Source of the DNA: Legionella rowbothamii
Lineage (GTDB): Bacteria; Pseudomonadota; Gammaproteobacteria; Legionellales; Legionellaceae
NCBI RefSeq assembly: GCF_900639985.1
Contig: NZ_CAAAIM010000011.1
Span: 58,873-122,872 of the forward strand
Direction: 5' to 3'
DNA: 64,000 nt
Shown here: positions 17,497 to 27,004 of the stretch, piece after piece
Layout of the letters: the number at the start of each line of letters is the position of its first letter
How positions within the stretch are numbered: the first letter of the stretch is position 1
Translations under genes and position numbers: made by a program
The notes under the pieces: generated by a model
The model's input: the letters and a program-made list of their open reading frames with translations, nothing else
What the model was told of the DNA's origin: nothing
Databases searched by the model: none

Positions 17497-17949
17497 ATGT
17501 ATGCTAAATCTGAAGAAACTCTTTTTTGTTTACATCAAACCGTCCTTAGTAAAATAAGTGCTATTGAACTTACAAAAGCGAATGAGGACTTATTGCAGCT
17601 GCTTTTGGAACTTCTTCATGAGAAAAATTTACTCTCGCACCCAAACATGCCCAGTCTGCTCTATCTGTTAGATAAACCGGGATTACCTGTATTGATTAAC
17701 TATATTGTTGGGTTGGATAGCGTTGATGCCTCACCAAAGTCATCTAAAGGTTCATTCTTCGCTCAAGAAATAATCAACAAACAGCATGCTGGCTGTATTA
17801 ATTTGTTGCGGAATGTAGCCTCAGTAAAGAATGACGACTCTCACTTATGGGAAGATGCTAATGGTTTATTACAAAATGCGCTCTTAATTTATCCCGCATA
17901 CCATAAACTGTCTAGGGAAATTAATTCTGGATTTTGCGTTCTATGCTAA
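17497..17949 (+). CDS. Unknown 150-aa protein ending in a CaaX box (candidate host-prenylated effector)
   Basis: No family is recognised. The protein is mostly alpha-helical (for example TKANEDLLQLLLELLHEKNLL) and has no signal peptide or transmembrane segment. Its last four residues are C147-V-L-C, a CaaX motif with Cys at X, a form usually favouring farnesylation by eukaryotic farnesyltransferase. Several Legionella effectors are lipidated by the host through such motifs (Ivanov and coworkers). It lies 35 bases after gpsA on the same strand, with GGGG before the start codon, so it could be read from the gpsA operon. Bacteria have no prenyltransferase that reads CaaX, so the motif would act only after translocation. 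Secretion is inferred. Confidence 0.75.
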   Translation: MYAKSEETLFCLHQTVLSKISAIELTKANEDLLQLLLELLHEKNLLSHPNMPSLLYLLDKPGLPVLINYIVGLDSVDASPKSSKGSFFAQEIINKQHAGCINLLRNVASVKNDDSHLWEDANGLLQNALLIYPAYHKLSREINSGFCVLC

Positions 17950-18012
17950 AAAGAAAACCTAGGGGAGATACAACCTCTTTACACCTACAGCTCCTGGACA
18001 AAAAATACTCAC

Positions 18013-18097
18013 GAATTACCATGGTTGGAGCATGATCTCCACAAGTTCAAAGTGAAGAACAAGAAATTTGGATACCGTAGTCCAACCCCGGTAATTC
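18013..18097. repeat. Palindromic intergenic repeat, GAATTACC family
   Basis: Arms at 18013-18029 and 18081-18097 match at 15 of 17 positions when one is inverted, with a 51-base loop. The outer ends GAATTACC and GGTAATTC are the same as at 7724-7751. It lies between the convergent CaaX gene and murI and may serve as a terminator or a dispersed repeat. Confidence 0.55.
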
Positions 18098-18156
18098 GAG
18101 CTCTGTAGGCAAAAGAGCTAGCAGCAAACCCGAGGTTACGTCCACCACGCCAACTC

Positions 18157-18966
18157 TTAACGCACATCCACTAATTCAATATCCGTAGCGCTTAAAGCCT
18201 CTCCTAAAAATATTTCACCAACAGACTGAAAACGTTTAATTGAGTCAGTTACTAAATAATTAACGGTCGCAACTGCAGATGAATCATTAAGTAGTTTTTT
18301 CTGCTCGAGTAAAGTGCACAATGAGTAGGCTGTTGCATGGGCTGAATCAACTATAGTAACCCCTTTAGGCAATAAATTGGTTAATAAGGATTTAAATACA
18401 GGAAAATGAGTGCAACCTAGCAATACGGTGTCCTCATCCTTAAATCCATCCAAATAATGCTTTAGGGCCTCCCGGGCTACTTGATTATCTGTCATCCCCT
18501 CTTCTGCCAATGCCACCAAGACACTGCATGCACGTGTACTAATTACAGCTTCCGGCAATTGCTGCACGATAAGCTGTTGATATGCTTTAGAAGCAATCGT
18601 TGTTTCTGTAGCTAAAACAGCAATGCGTTGATTTCGGGTTGCCGCAACAACCGCTTGAGCTCCTGGCATAACCACCCCAAGTACGGGCATATCAGGCAGC
18701 ATAGATTGCAAATAAGGTAATGCGGCAGTTGTTGCTGTATTGCACGCAATGACCAAGGCTTTAATCCGCCGTTCTACAAGTAGCTTCGCCATTTGCATCG
18801 CATACTGCTTTACAGTATCTGGGCTTTTTGTACCATAAGGAAGACGAGCCGTATCACCTAAATAAATAAACGATTCTTGAGGTAAGCATTCTTTCAATAC
18901 ACGTAAAACAGTCAGCCCTCCCATCCCTGAATCAAATACCCCAATAGCTAATTGATTAGAATCCAA
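18157..18966 (-). CDS. murI: Glutamate racemase
   Basis: MurI makes D-glutamate for peptidoglycan from L-glutamate. The 269-residue protein has the N-terminal GVFDSGMGGLTVLR, the first catalytic cysteine in VIACNTATTAA, and the second in LLGCTHFPVF. YLGDTARLPYGTKS is also characteristic. Its length is normal. It is a single transcription unit here, ending near a palindromic repeat. Confidence 0.96.
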   Translation of the reverse strand: MDSNQLAIGVFDSGMGGLTVLRVLKECLPQESFIYLGDTARLPYGTKSPDTVKQYAMQMAKLLVERRIKALVIACNTATTAALPYLQSMLPDMPVLGVVMPGAQAVVAATRNQRIAVLATETTIASKAYQQLIVQQLPEAVISTRACSVLVALAEEGMTDNQVAREALKHYLDGFKDEDTVLLGCTHFPVFKSLLTNLLPKGVTIVDSAHATAYSLCTLLEQKKLLNDSSAVATVNYLVTDSIKRFQSVGEIFLGEALSATDIELVDVR

Positions 18967-19067
18967 TTATATCCCCTTATTATTTAGGCCAAACTAAGTC
19001 CATTTTAGCTAGAATAGTAGAAATAGCAACTCACAACAGTTAAAACATTACGGCTAGAATTGAAGAG

Positions 19068-19086
19068 CCCGCGGTCAAACCGCGGG
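19068..19086. terminator. Hairpin downstream of the 1193-aa gene
   Basis: Perfect arms CCCGCGGT and ACCGCGGG with a CAA loop lie just past the end of the minus-strand 1193-residue gene. No strong T tract is present. It probably ends that transcript. Confidence 0.45.
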
Positions 19087-19103
19087 TGGTTGAAGGAGGC
19101 GAA

Positions 19104-22100
19104 TTAGCCAGGGCGTCGTGCCTGTTCCGCTTCCGTCTCTGCAGATACACCGTGTGCTTTTACTGTTTCTTCTCTATTAGTATTTATAGTACTTCTATAA
19201 AGCTGACTTGTTTCTTTCAGTTGTTCTTCAGACTTAGGCGTTCCTTTTCTATTCAATCGTTCAGAAGCATGTTCTTTTGATGCTTCAATTGCTGAATTAA
19301 CACTATCATTATGTTTTTTAAATACTTGTTCATGAAGAGAATCTTTAGCAAAATTACTCCATCCCCAACCTAATTGAGCTTTGGGATTAAAAATATGATC
19401 ATTAACAACCCTGATTGCATCAGGACCAAATTTCATATTGGGTGTGTTCTCACCAAGAATAACCAAAGCAGTCCATATATATTTTAATTGCTCCTGATCT
19501 TTCCCACGCAAACGAAGCGGATTATCCTTACTTGGTGGGCGATCCATAGTAGCAAGGAGTTGAGTTGCGACAGCCATAGCATAATCTACTTTTGCTTTTT
19601 CAAGTAGCACCGGATCCTCGGGGCTTCCGGCTTGATAAGTTGGAAATTTATCTACATTGATACGACCGGCATTCGCTCTATGTATTCCGCGATCCGTACC
19701 TGTTGTAGGAACGCTTTTGCTCGTATCATAAGTAAAACGGCTTTCAATAGTAACAGTCTGACTTTTATCACTTGTATGTTGGCGTTTCTGAACAATATCA
19801 AAATAACGAACTTCTGTACTTGCTAGTGGATCTGCAAGATTAAAGTTAGCTACTTTTCCTGGATCCACAGCATCAATACCGACCATGTCCTCATCTGGAT
19901 TGACCCCAGCCTCTTGAATACTCAGCGCGTTTAATTGTTCACGTGTTGTAACCCCACTGGTAATCTCTGCATGATTATAATACCAATAGGGCTGCTGCCT
20001 TATTCGATGAACCATATCAAGGATACCCTTAGGTCCCTCAATACGCTCTTTTATTAGTGCGTATTGCTCTAATTGTTGATCAATTTTATCTTGTTGCGCC
20101 TTTAATTTATCCTTCAATTCCTCAATTTTAGGTCCTACCTTGAGTTTAGTTTCGCTATCACCTATACCAGCAGTAGCTGGTAAAGCATCAACCAAACGTT
20201 GCAATCGCGCATGATCATGCCTTAACTCGTCCATCTTGGCATCGCAATTTTTTACCAAAGCCCCATATTTTTCTCTTAGACTTTCCCCTGGTTTAGCAGC
20301 TTTTTCTTGTTCTCTGATTAGAAGATTATTTATATGTATTTCTTTGACATCGAAAACGAACTTTGCACTATCAAGATGCTTTCCAATCTTCTCTTGAGCT
20401 TGTTCCACCTGATCTAAGATTTTTTGTACTTTATTTACTGCTTTTGTTGCCTCATCAGGTTTTTTTTCTGTACACGCTTGCTGTAAAAGTTCAGCTTGCA
20501 TCTCATTAAATAGTGAAGGCGGAATCGCTAGGTCTAAAGATGCCTTAAATTGCTTTCTTTGATTTTCTGATAATCCGCTACTTCCCATGTCAACGCATAC
20601 ATTGATAAAAAACTCTCGATCCGTAAAATTTAATACTCGATTCTGCAAGGTCTGAAATGAAACCGGTGTATTAGGAACTGTCCCATATGCAAGCGGTAGA
20701 GCCAGCATAGCGCCTAAAAATTTTTTATTTATAGTGCTGCTAGGATCCTGGTAATTATCAAAGAGCGCTTTATATTTTTTATTGTGATTATGAATTTCTG
20801 CGGCAAATCCATGAGGATCATTTTTAGTTAACCCATCATCGGCAAGTCCAAAAGCTCGGTTAAATGCTACTTCATTAGCAGCTCCGGCAATGCCACAAAT
20901 GTCCTTTATCTCAGCGACCATTTGTATATAACTAGCCTCATCACTCCACTCTTTTTTAGCCAAGGTCGCATTGATCTCATCAACTTGCTCGAGCGTTAGG
21001 TCAACTGGAAATCTGGCAGCTAGTACCTTATAAATTCCGGGGTTCTGAATTTTTTTTGATAAATCATGTCGCACAGAAGAATCTAATACCGCTTGTAAAT
21101 CATCTTTCTTTGCATCTGGCATATAATGTTGGAGGACACTTATATCACGCGCATTCACTAGATGCTTTATAATAACTACGCGCTCCATATCCCTGTCATG
21201 TCGAGGCAATAATTTCTCTTGCGCCGCGACACTCATATTTGAAAAGGCCTCAACCAAACGTATATGTGATCCAGGCGTTAAACGGGCAGCCGCAGATATC
21301 GCTATTTCGAAGGCTCTAGTACGCGCCGCTTGGCGTACCTCATCAGCCTCTTCTCGATTTTCAGCAGTAAAAAGATCATCTACCATTTTCGATATTTGTT
21401 GTACGGCTTGATTTTTCGCAGCTTCATCAGTCAAATCCACACCAAGCGCAACAAGAGCACTATCCGATGTTTTACTTGCTTTTATAGCGTTTTTAAGCTT
21501 CTCATCAATTTGAGATGCTGCGCTAATCAAAAAATTATAATCGCCGTTCGACTCTCTAATTTCTTTAGCAATATTTAAACCCATTTTCGGAGCCATTTGC
21601 TCTTTGCATTCTTTCATGAATTTGGGAGTGACCACTTGGTCAATATAGGTATGAGCTGGGTATAGTTTTTTTAATTCAGCAGCAAACGTTACTTCCGTGT
21701 CCGCGATAAATAGTGCATTTAAAGAATGGCCTTTCTGAATCCGGTCTGCTACAGACAGCTTCAAATAACGCTCGCCTAGCAGTTCTCTAAGCCCTTTAAC
21801 TTCATCAGCACTTAGATCTCCTTTATGTGCGTGTTTGGTCGATCCTGCGTCAGGCAAGCCAATGCGAAAATTAGCATCATCCGCTATCAAAAGAGGAGCC
21901 ATATCCAAAACATCTTCATCACTTAGATTGTTAATGTATTTGGTATAATCAGAAAAGGCTGTTTGCACAGATAATTCTTTTTGACGTTCAGCAACTCTTC
22001 CTTTCACTAAATCCCAGATGCGCGCACCAGCGATCAAGCCATCCGCTTCATGAGGAAAGCCCGGTAAGGCTTTTATTTCGTCATTAAAGCCATCACCTAC

Positions 22101-22685
22101 TTTATCAGTTAATCGATTTAGCACATCCAGATCGGCCTTTTCTACAGCCATTAAAACCCACCGTGCTACCGCATCTTGTTGAATGTCTATTAAAGCTTCA
22201 TCAGTTAAAACATTATCTTTTGATGGTTTTTTTGCATCCCAACCAGCACCTAACGCCATCGTTGGCGCGATATGACTTGCTAGATATTCTCTTAGGACAT
22301 CTTTATTGTTTTGCATGACCCCCAATAAAACATCCTGATCAGTCACATTATTTAAGCTGAGTTTAACGCGCTGGGCTGCCGCCTCTTGATGAAGTTTAAT
22401 AAAATTAACTGAATCTCTAGGATTTAAAAAATCATTTGAAGTGTAGTATTCTTCGGCCGTGTAGGTTACAAGACCCAAACCAGAACGCGCCCATGCTTCT
22501 GGATCATCAAAAACACCCCAAGTTTCTTCATGGGCTCTTACCGCTTCTCTAAACTCAGTAGTGTCTGTAGGATCTACGGCTAATAAGGCATCAAAAGCAG
22601 CTAATAATTTGGTCTTAGCCGCCTCGCCTAAACTATCCCATTTAGGGTTATTCAAGACATCCCACAACTCTTTATTTTTAGCCAT
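19104..22685 (-). CDS. Large unknown protein, 1193 aa, probable Dot/Icm effector
   Basis: No family is recognised. The protein is almost wholly alpha-helical. It starts MAKNKELWDVLNNPKWDSLG, with GGAGTG as ribosome binding site. Residues about 745-900 look like coiled coil (AVNKVQKILDQVEQAQEKIG, then repeated K/E/Q heptads). The region after residue 925 is more beta-like (YFDIVQKRQHTSDKSQTVTI). It has no signal peptide or membrane helix. The C-terminal 40 residues are rich in Glu, Arg and Ser/Thr. A large soluble helical protein in an accessory position between murI and an ankyrin effector suggests an effector. Its position recalls L. pneumophila Ceg28 (lpg2311), which is only a positional guess. 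Confidence 0.7.
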   Translation of the reverse strand: MAKNKELWDVLNNPKWDSLGEAAKTKLLAAFDALLAVDPTDTTEFREAVRAHEETWGVFDDPEAWARSGLGLVTYTAEEYYTSNDFLNPRDSVNFIKLHQEAAAQRVKLSLNNVTDQDVLLGVMQNNKDVLREYLASHIAPTMALGAGWDAKKPSKDNVLTDEALIDIQQDAVARWVLMAVEKADLDVLNRLTDKVGDGFNDEIKALPGFPHEADGLIAGARIWDLVKGRVAERQKELSVQTAFSDYTKYINNLSDEDVLDMAPLLIADDANFRIGLPDAGSTKHAHKGDLSADEVKGLRELLGERYLKLSVADRIQKGHSLNALFIADTEVTFAAELKKLYPAHTYIDQVVTPKFMKECKEQMAPKMGLNIAKEIRESNGDYNFLISAASQIDEKLKNAIKASKTSDSALVALGVDLTDEAAKNQAVQQISKMVDDLFTAENREEADEVRQAARTRAFEIAISAAARLTPGSHIRLVEAFSNMSVAAQEKLLPRHDRDMERVVIIKHLVNARDISVLQHYMPDAKKDDLQAVLDSSVRHDLSKKIQNPGIYKVLAARFPVDLTLEQVDEINATLAKKEWSDEASYIQMVAEIKDICGIAGAANEVAFNRAFGLADDGLTKNDPHGFAAEIHNHNKKYKALFDNYQDPSSTINKKFLGAMLALPLAYGTVPNTPVSFQTLQNRVLNFTDREFFINVCVDMGSSGLSENQRKQFKASLDLAIPPSLFNEMQAELLQQACTEKKPDEATKAVNKVQKILDQVEQAQEKIGKHLDSAKFVFDVKEIHINNLLIREQEKAAKPGESLREKYGALVKNCDAKMDELRHDHARLQRLVDALPATAGIGDSETKLKVGPKIEELKDKLKAQQDKIDQQLEQYALIKERIEGPKGILDMVHRIRQQPYWYYNHAEITSGVTTREQLNALSIQEAGVNPDEDMVGIDAVDPGKVANFNLADPLASTEVRYFDIVQKRQHTSDKSQTVTIESRFTYDTSKSVPTTGTDRGIHRANAGRINVDKFPTYQAGSPEDPVLLEKAKVDYAMAVATQLLATMDRPPSKDNPLRLRGKDQEQLKYIWTALVILGENTPNMKFGPDAIRVVNDHIFNPKAQLGWGWSNFAKDSLHEQVFKKHNDSVNSAIEASKEHASERLNRKGTPKSEEQLKETSQLYRSTINTNREETVKAHGVSAETEAEQARRPG

Positions 22686-22833
22686 AGTTACACTCCAAAA
22701 ACCATTATGTATTCATTTTAAACTTTAATTATTAATTTAACCTTAAATCGGTAGAAAATCCTCATTTTTATTGAATACTTGGTATAAGATGAATTAAGTT
22801 TATATTTAGTATAGCAAGTTTAGGGTCATTGTA

Positions 22834-23133
22834 ATGCGAATTATTCTGTTGGGTTTATTAGTCATGGCAAATTTTGTTCACGCGCAAGGATGCATTGTAG
22901 GAAATACACCATCCCAACCGCGTTATATTTGCTACGATGGCAGAACTCTGGAGCTAACGCCCAGAGGTTATGTCTGGAATGCCAAACGTGGCTGCTTTAT
23001 TAGCTCAATCCCTTGTTGTGAATATAACGCAACGCACTACGCCTTTTACAATGACCCTAGAAAAATAGGTGCTGGTTATGCGCGCTGCCGTCATACTTAC
23101 CCATTCCGATTAGGGGAGATGCAAACTCATTGA
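22834..23133 (+). CDS. Small exported cysteine-rich protein
   Basis: A 99-residue protein with an N-terminal signal peptide (MRIILLGLLVMANFVHAQG, cleavage likely after HAQ or VHA). The mature part of about 80 residues has six cysteines, including a CC pair in SIPCCEY, so it probably folds with disulphides in the periplasm or outside the cell. No family is recognised. Its 3' end overlaps the convergent ankyrin gene by 24 bases. A substrate of the type II system is possible but not shown. Confidence 0.7.
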   Translation: MRIILLGLLVMANFVHAQGCIVGNTPSQPRYICYDGRTLELTPRGYVWNAKRGCFISSIPCCEYNATHYAFYNDPRKIGAGYARCRHTYPFRLGEMQTH

Positions 23134-25023
23134 GGAAGAGGACAAAACAGTTGCGTCACATCGTGGCGCAGCTATCGTTTTACCCCCGCTGAAAAATGAA
23201 AAAAAACTCGTTTCGCGCGGATTGAGTTCATGTCTTGCCTGGCTAATAAGTTGATTAATTTCCATCTGCGTTGAGGTCAAGCCATATAATCCTCTTAACT
23301 GACGAACAATCCACAACTTACTACGTAATTGGCGAATATATTTTAATGGCGCAGCCTCCGCCTCAGACGACGAACCATTAACATCACGTTTTAACTGCTC
23401 TAATTCGTCGGGAAAATCAGGATGGGACCTTCTTACCTCAATCCATCGTCGAATACAGTCAATGGCCATATTCTTTTTATATTTTAGGCAAAACTGATGC
23501 GCCTCACCAATATCTCTTAAAATCTCGTGCAGATCAGTATAAGAAAATGTGGCTTCAATACTTGCTTTAAATGGGTTTGCAAAAGCATAGGTTTTGATTT
23601 TCCTATCCAATCCAGAGCGTTTAAATGCCTCAGTCTTTTGTGCCCCATTTTCTAATAAATGCTTCATCACAAATCGCATGTCAACACCCACATTATTATC
23701 CGCATCGGGGGCAAATGCGTTCACTTGATCCAAAGCCACATCTAAAGGCGTTTTACCCTCTTTATTTTTTACATTGATAAATGAACCAAACATGCGTATG
23801 GATTCTTCATAACGATACTCACCCAATTTAATTGCTGTATGTAATGGCGTATCTCCCTCTGCAAATCCATTTTCAGCACATAAAGTATGAAAACGCGCTA
23901 AGGCTTGTGTGATTTGTGGTTCTAGAGCATCATTGGTGGGAATAATTTCCCGCAGAAGCTCTTCATTTTCGTCATCGCTTAAACTAACAACAAACTCACG
24001 AAACTCTTTAACTGAAAATAATACAGCTCGTAAATGGGCAAGTCGAGTCACCATCACTTGAGTTATTAGTGCAATATGAGCGCGGTCGGCTGGATCTTGA
24101 ATATTGGCACATTCCTTTAGGGTTGTTTCAATTAAGGTGCTGGGGATAGAACAATGTTTAAAAAAAGTTTTCCATTTTGAGCGAATAAACGCAGGATTGG
24201 TTGCCAATCGTGAAAAAGCCGCTATTTCGGCAAAATTATGATATTCCTTATTATCAAAAGGATTGGCTACATAGCCAAACTTTGTTGGCCAATAAGAATT
24301 AGCTGAACGCTTCAAATTTGGAAAGGATATTAAGTCTTCTGCAAAAATATCAAAAGCACTGGGACCATGAAATAAATGAAATGGCCTGCGTGTGTGGAAC
24401 CCCATAATACTATCAACGAACATCAAATCATGGTCGATTTTAAAAAACACAACATGCGGTTTTCCTGCTTTTTCCACCAGGTAAAAACCAAAATTCCCTT
24501 TGTGTAAATCATCCTCCTCCATGGTATAAGAGGTTACAAGGATGCTTGCCAACGAATCATAATCAATAGTCAACTGTTCAGCCTTTTCTGCTTTACGTAA
24601 TTGGGCATAAAAACCCTGCGGTAATTTGTCTAGAAAATAGATAGGAATCTTTGTGAGATCAGTAACCCGATGTTTCGTGGTTTTACAATTAGAGCGTGGG
24701 TTATTTAAGGTATAGAATGAATGTTGTAATCCCTCTTTATTCTCAACAACATAGCAAAGATGTTGAACCGCTACCCCAACAACTTCGTTTTCATCATCAA
24801 CAACCAGTCGTTGTGATGGTGTTAAATCGGGGGATAAAAATAATTTAGCTAACTGGCTGAAACTCACTTCTAAGCGAGAAAAAGAAGCAATACCATATTT
24901 ATTTTTTTTATAAACGATCTTTTGATTATTAAGTTTATATGAGGCACTGAGATACGCTTCATGCCCAGAATGAGAAGGAAGACCTAAAATAATATCTTTA
25001 ATGTTATAAAAAGCAGCACCCAT
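23110..25023 (-). CDS. Ankyrin-repeat effector with lipid-kinase-like motifs, LegA5/AnkK-like
   Basis: With the start at ATG 25023 (GGGGA upstream) the protein has 637 residues. An upstream in-frame start at 25083 is less likely. Residues 168-202 contain MEEDDLHKGNFGFYL and VFFKIDHDLMF. These resemble the catalytic loop (D-x-H-x2-N) and metal-binding DxD/DFG segment of PI3K-type kinases. Two ankyrin-like repeats lie at about 389-466 (AEGDTPLHTAIKLGEY and NKEGKTPLDVALDQV). A basic helical region follows. L. pneumophila LegA5/AnkK combines ankyrin repeats with phosphoinositide kinase activity, as I recall, and has a matching genome position. The kinase assignment is inference and the start is the main uncertainty. 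Confidence 0.65.
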   Translation of the reverse strand: MGAAFYNIKDIILGLPSHSGHEAYLSASYKLNNQKIVYKKNKYGIASFSRLEVSFSQLAKLFLSPDLTPSQRLVVDDENEVVGVAVQHLCYVVENKEGLQHSFYTLNNPRSNCKTTKHRVTDLTKIPIYFLDKLPQGFYAQLRKAEKAEQLTIDYDSLASILVTSYTMEEDDLHKGNFGFYLVEKAGKPHVVFFKIDHDLMFVDSIMGFHTRRPFHLFHGPSAFDIFAEDLISFPNLKRSANSYWPTKFGYVANPFDNKEYHNFAEIAAFSRLATNPAFIRSKWKTFFKHCSIPSTLIETTLKECANIQDPADRAHIALITQVMVTRLAHLRAVLFSVKEFREFVVSLSDDENEELLREIIPTNDALEPQITQALARFHTLCAENGFAEGDTPLHTAIKLGEYRYEESIRMFGSFINVKNKEGKTPLDVALDQVNAFAPDADNNVGVDMRFVMKHLLENGAQKTEAFKRSGLDRKIKTYAFANPFKASIEATFSYTDLHEILRDIGEAHQFCLKYKKNMAIDCIRRWIEVRRSHPDFPDELEQLKRDVNGSSSEAEAAPLKYIRQLRSKLWIVRQLRGLYGLTSTQMEINQLISQARHELNPRETSFFSFFSGGKTIAAPRCDATVLSSSSMSLHLP

Positions 25024-25242
25024 TAAAAACCATTCCCCACAGCATGACCTGTTCAATATTAACACAGAGATTAAAAAAAACAACTCCCTTGTTAATTATT
25101 TAACAAATCAAAAAATAAAATATAATTAATTCATAGATACGCCGAGACCATGGCGTTTTTTGGCAGCCTCAACTACTGACACGCTATCAGGCCGCAATAC
25201 TAAGGGGAATTAAGTAATATCTCAACTACTTATATTCTATAA

Positions 25243-26595
25243 TCACATTTTCTCTAAAACTTCATGTAAATACTTTACCGGCTCAATCACCATAGAACTA
25301 CTCTGTTGTTTTGGAGCATTAGCAAAAGGAACAATAGCACGCTTAAAGCCATGTTTGGCTGCCTCTCTTAACCGCTCTTGACCACTTTGCACAGGCCTAA
25401 TCTCACCAGCTAAGCCAACCTCACCAAAAATTATGGTTTCGCTATCAAAAACGCGATTACGTAAACTCGAAACTACTGCTGCAAGCAGGGCTAAGTCAGA
25501 ACCTGTTTCCGTAACTTTAACCCCCCCTACCACATTGATAAAAATGTCTTGATCATAAGTTGCAATTCCTCCATGACGATGCAAAACAGCTAGTAAAATA
25601 GCCAAACGATTATGCTCAAGACCTACAGTGACCCGCTTGGATTGTTGGCCATGGGCTTCATCGACCAAAGCTTGCACCTCAACCAGCATAGGGCGAGATC
25701 CTTCCCAAGTAACCATCACGGCACTACCTGGAGTTGGCTCTGGCTGACGCGATAAAAAAATGGCTGATGGGTTAGCCACCTCTTTTAGCCCCTTATCGGT
25801 CATAGCAAATACGCCCAATTCGTTCACTGCACCAAAACGATTTTTAATCGCACGAATAACGCGAAAACGACTATCACTTTGCCCTTCAAAATATAAAACA
25901 CTATCAACCATATGCTCTAAAACCCGTGGACCTGCCAAAGCCCCTTCCTTAGTAACATGCCCTACCAAAAACACTGCGGTTTGGGTCATTTTGGCAAAGC
26001 GCACTAATTGCGCAGCGGACTCACGGACCTGGCTTACCCCTCCGGGAGCTGAGCTAATACTTTCCGTAAAAATAGTCTGGATAGAATCAATAACAATAAT
26101 CTTGGGATTTTCTTTTTGCGCGTGGGCAATAATTGATTCAACCTGTGTTTCGGCTAAAAGCCTTAAGCCTGCTAAAGGAAGACTTAGGCGCTTGGCGCGC
26201 ATGGCAACCTGTTGCAAAGATTCTTCACCAGTAACATATAATACCGTTTCTTGTATGGAAAGATTCGCTAAGGTTTGCAGCAGTAAGGTCGATTTTCCAA
26301 TTCCTGGGTCGCCACCAATAAGTACCACAGAACCATAAACAAGTCCCCCACCTAAGACACGATTTAATTCAGATAATCCACAATCCAAACGGGCTTCTTT
26401 ATCCATCACTACATCTTCTACCGCCGTAATGACTGAACGCTGATTGACCCAAGAACCCCCACGGGTATTGCGGCTGGCAGGAACAATGCCCTCCTCAGCT
26501 ACCGAATTCCATGCCCCACATTGCGTGCATTGCCCTGCCCATTGTTTAAAGACTGCGGCGCATTGACTGCATACAAATTGGGTTTTGGTTTTCAT
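25243..26595 (-). CDS. radA: DNA repair protein RadA
   Basis: RadA is a hexameric RecA-like helicase that promotes branch migration in recombination and natural transformation. The 450-residue protein has an N-terminal zinc finger C9-x2-C12-x10-C23-x2-C26, Walker A GGDPGIGKST, the KNRFG motif (IKNRFGAVNE), and a C-terminal Lon-like domain (GGVKVTETGSDLALLAAVVS). The length fits. It is divergent from xseB-ispA. Natural competence is common in the genus, consistent with a comF gene nearby. Confidence 0.96.
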   Translation of the reverse strand: MKTKTQFVCSQCAAVFKQWAGQCTQCGAWNSVAEEGIVPASRNTRGGSWVNQRSVITAVEDVVMDKEARLDCGLSELNRVLGGGLVYGSVVLIGGDPGIGKSTLLLQTLANLSIQETVLYVTGEESLQQVAMRAKRLSLPLAGLRLLAETQVESIIAHAQKENPKIIVIDSIQTIFTESISSAPGGVSQVRESAAQLVRFAKMTQTAVFLVGHVTKEGALAGPRVLEHMVDSVLYFEGQSDSRFRVIRAIKNRFGAVNELGVFAMTDKGLKEVANPSAIFLSRQPEPTPGSAVMVTWEGSRPMLVEVQALVDEAHGQQSKRVTVGLEHNRLAILLAVLHRHGGIATYDQDIFINVVGGVKVTETGSDLALLAAVVSSLRNRVFDSETIIFGEVGLAGEIRPVQSGQERLREAAKHGFKRAIVPFANAPKQQSSSMVIEPVKYLHEVLEKM

Positions 26596-26773
26596 AGCTA
26601 ATGACCTTAATTAATGTGCTGGCATCATAGCCGAACTCTAAAAAAATTCCTACCTGCTTGTTGGGATTCGCGACGCTCAGGGCCCAGCATGTAGCGAGTT
26701 TTAATTTAATGATTGAATCCGGAAAACAACTCAATGTATAATTACAACTTTTTGCACAAACAGGACAAAGTCT

Positions 26774-27004
26774 ATGAGCAAAGACATCCACTTTGAGCAG
26801 TCTATAGGGGAATTAGAGGAAATTGTTAGACAGCTGGAAAAAGGTGAATTAACTCTTGAAGACTCACTAAAGCAATTTGAAAAGGGAATCAGCTTAGCCA
26901 GACGCTGTCAGGATGTATTACAGCAAGCGGAGCAAAAAATTGAAATGCTAACTACTGCAAAATCCTCTGCAGAACCCTTTTCGGATGAAGAATTAAGTGA
27001 TTAA
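26774..27004 (+). CDS. xseB: Exodeoxyribonuclease VII small subunit
   Basis: A 76-residue helical protein with the XseB pattern [20 protein letters not shown], then [19 protein letters not shown] and QAEQKIEML. It binds XseA and both degrade single-stranded DNA. It overlaps ispA by 8 bases, as in the conserved xseB-ispA pair. Confidence 0.95.
   Translation: MSKDIHFEQSIGELEEIVRQLEKGELTLEDSLKQFEKGISLARRCQDVLQQAEQKIEMLTTAKSSAEPFSDEELSD

Noticed and set aside
22686..22800. PmrA box upstream of the 1193-aa gene
   Set aside because: AT-rich TTAA-containing runs are present but neither half reaches a convincing match.
25045..25083. PmrA-like half site upstream of the ankyrin kinase-like gene
   Set aside because: GTTAATATT is a good half site, but the other half is weak, the gap is 3 nt rather than 2 and no -10 lies 7 nt downstream.
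25760..26338. 192-codon frame antisense to radA
   Set aside because: Opposite strand of a well-supported conserved gene and no family features.
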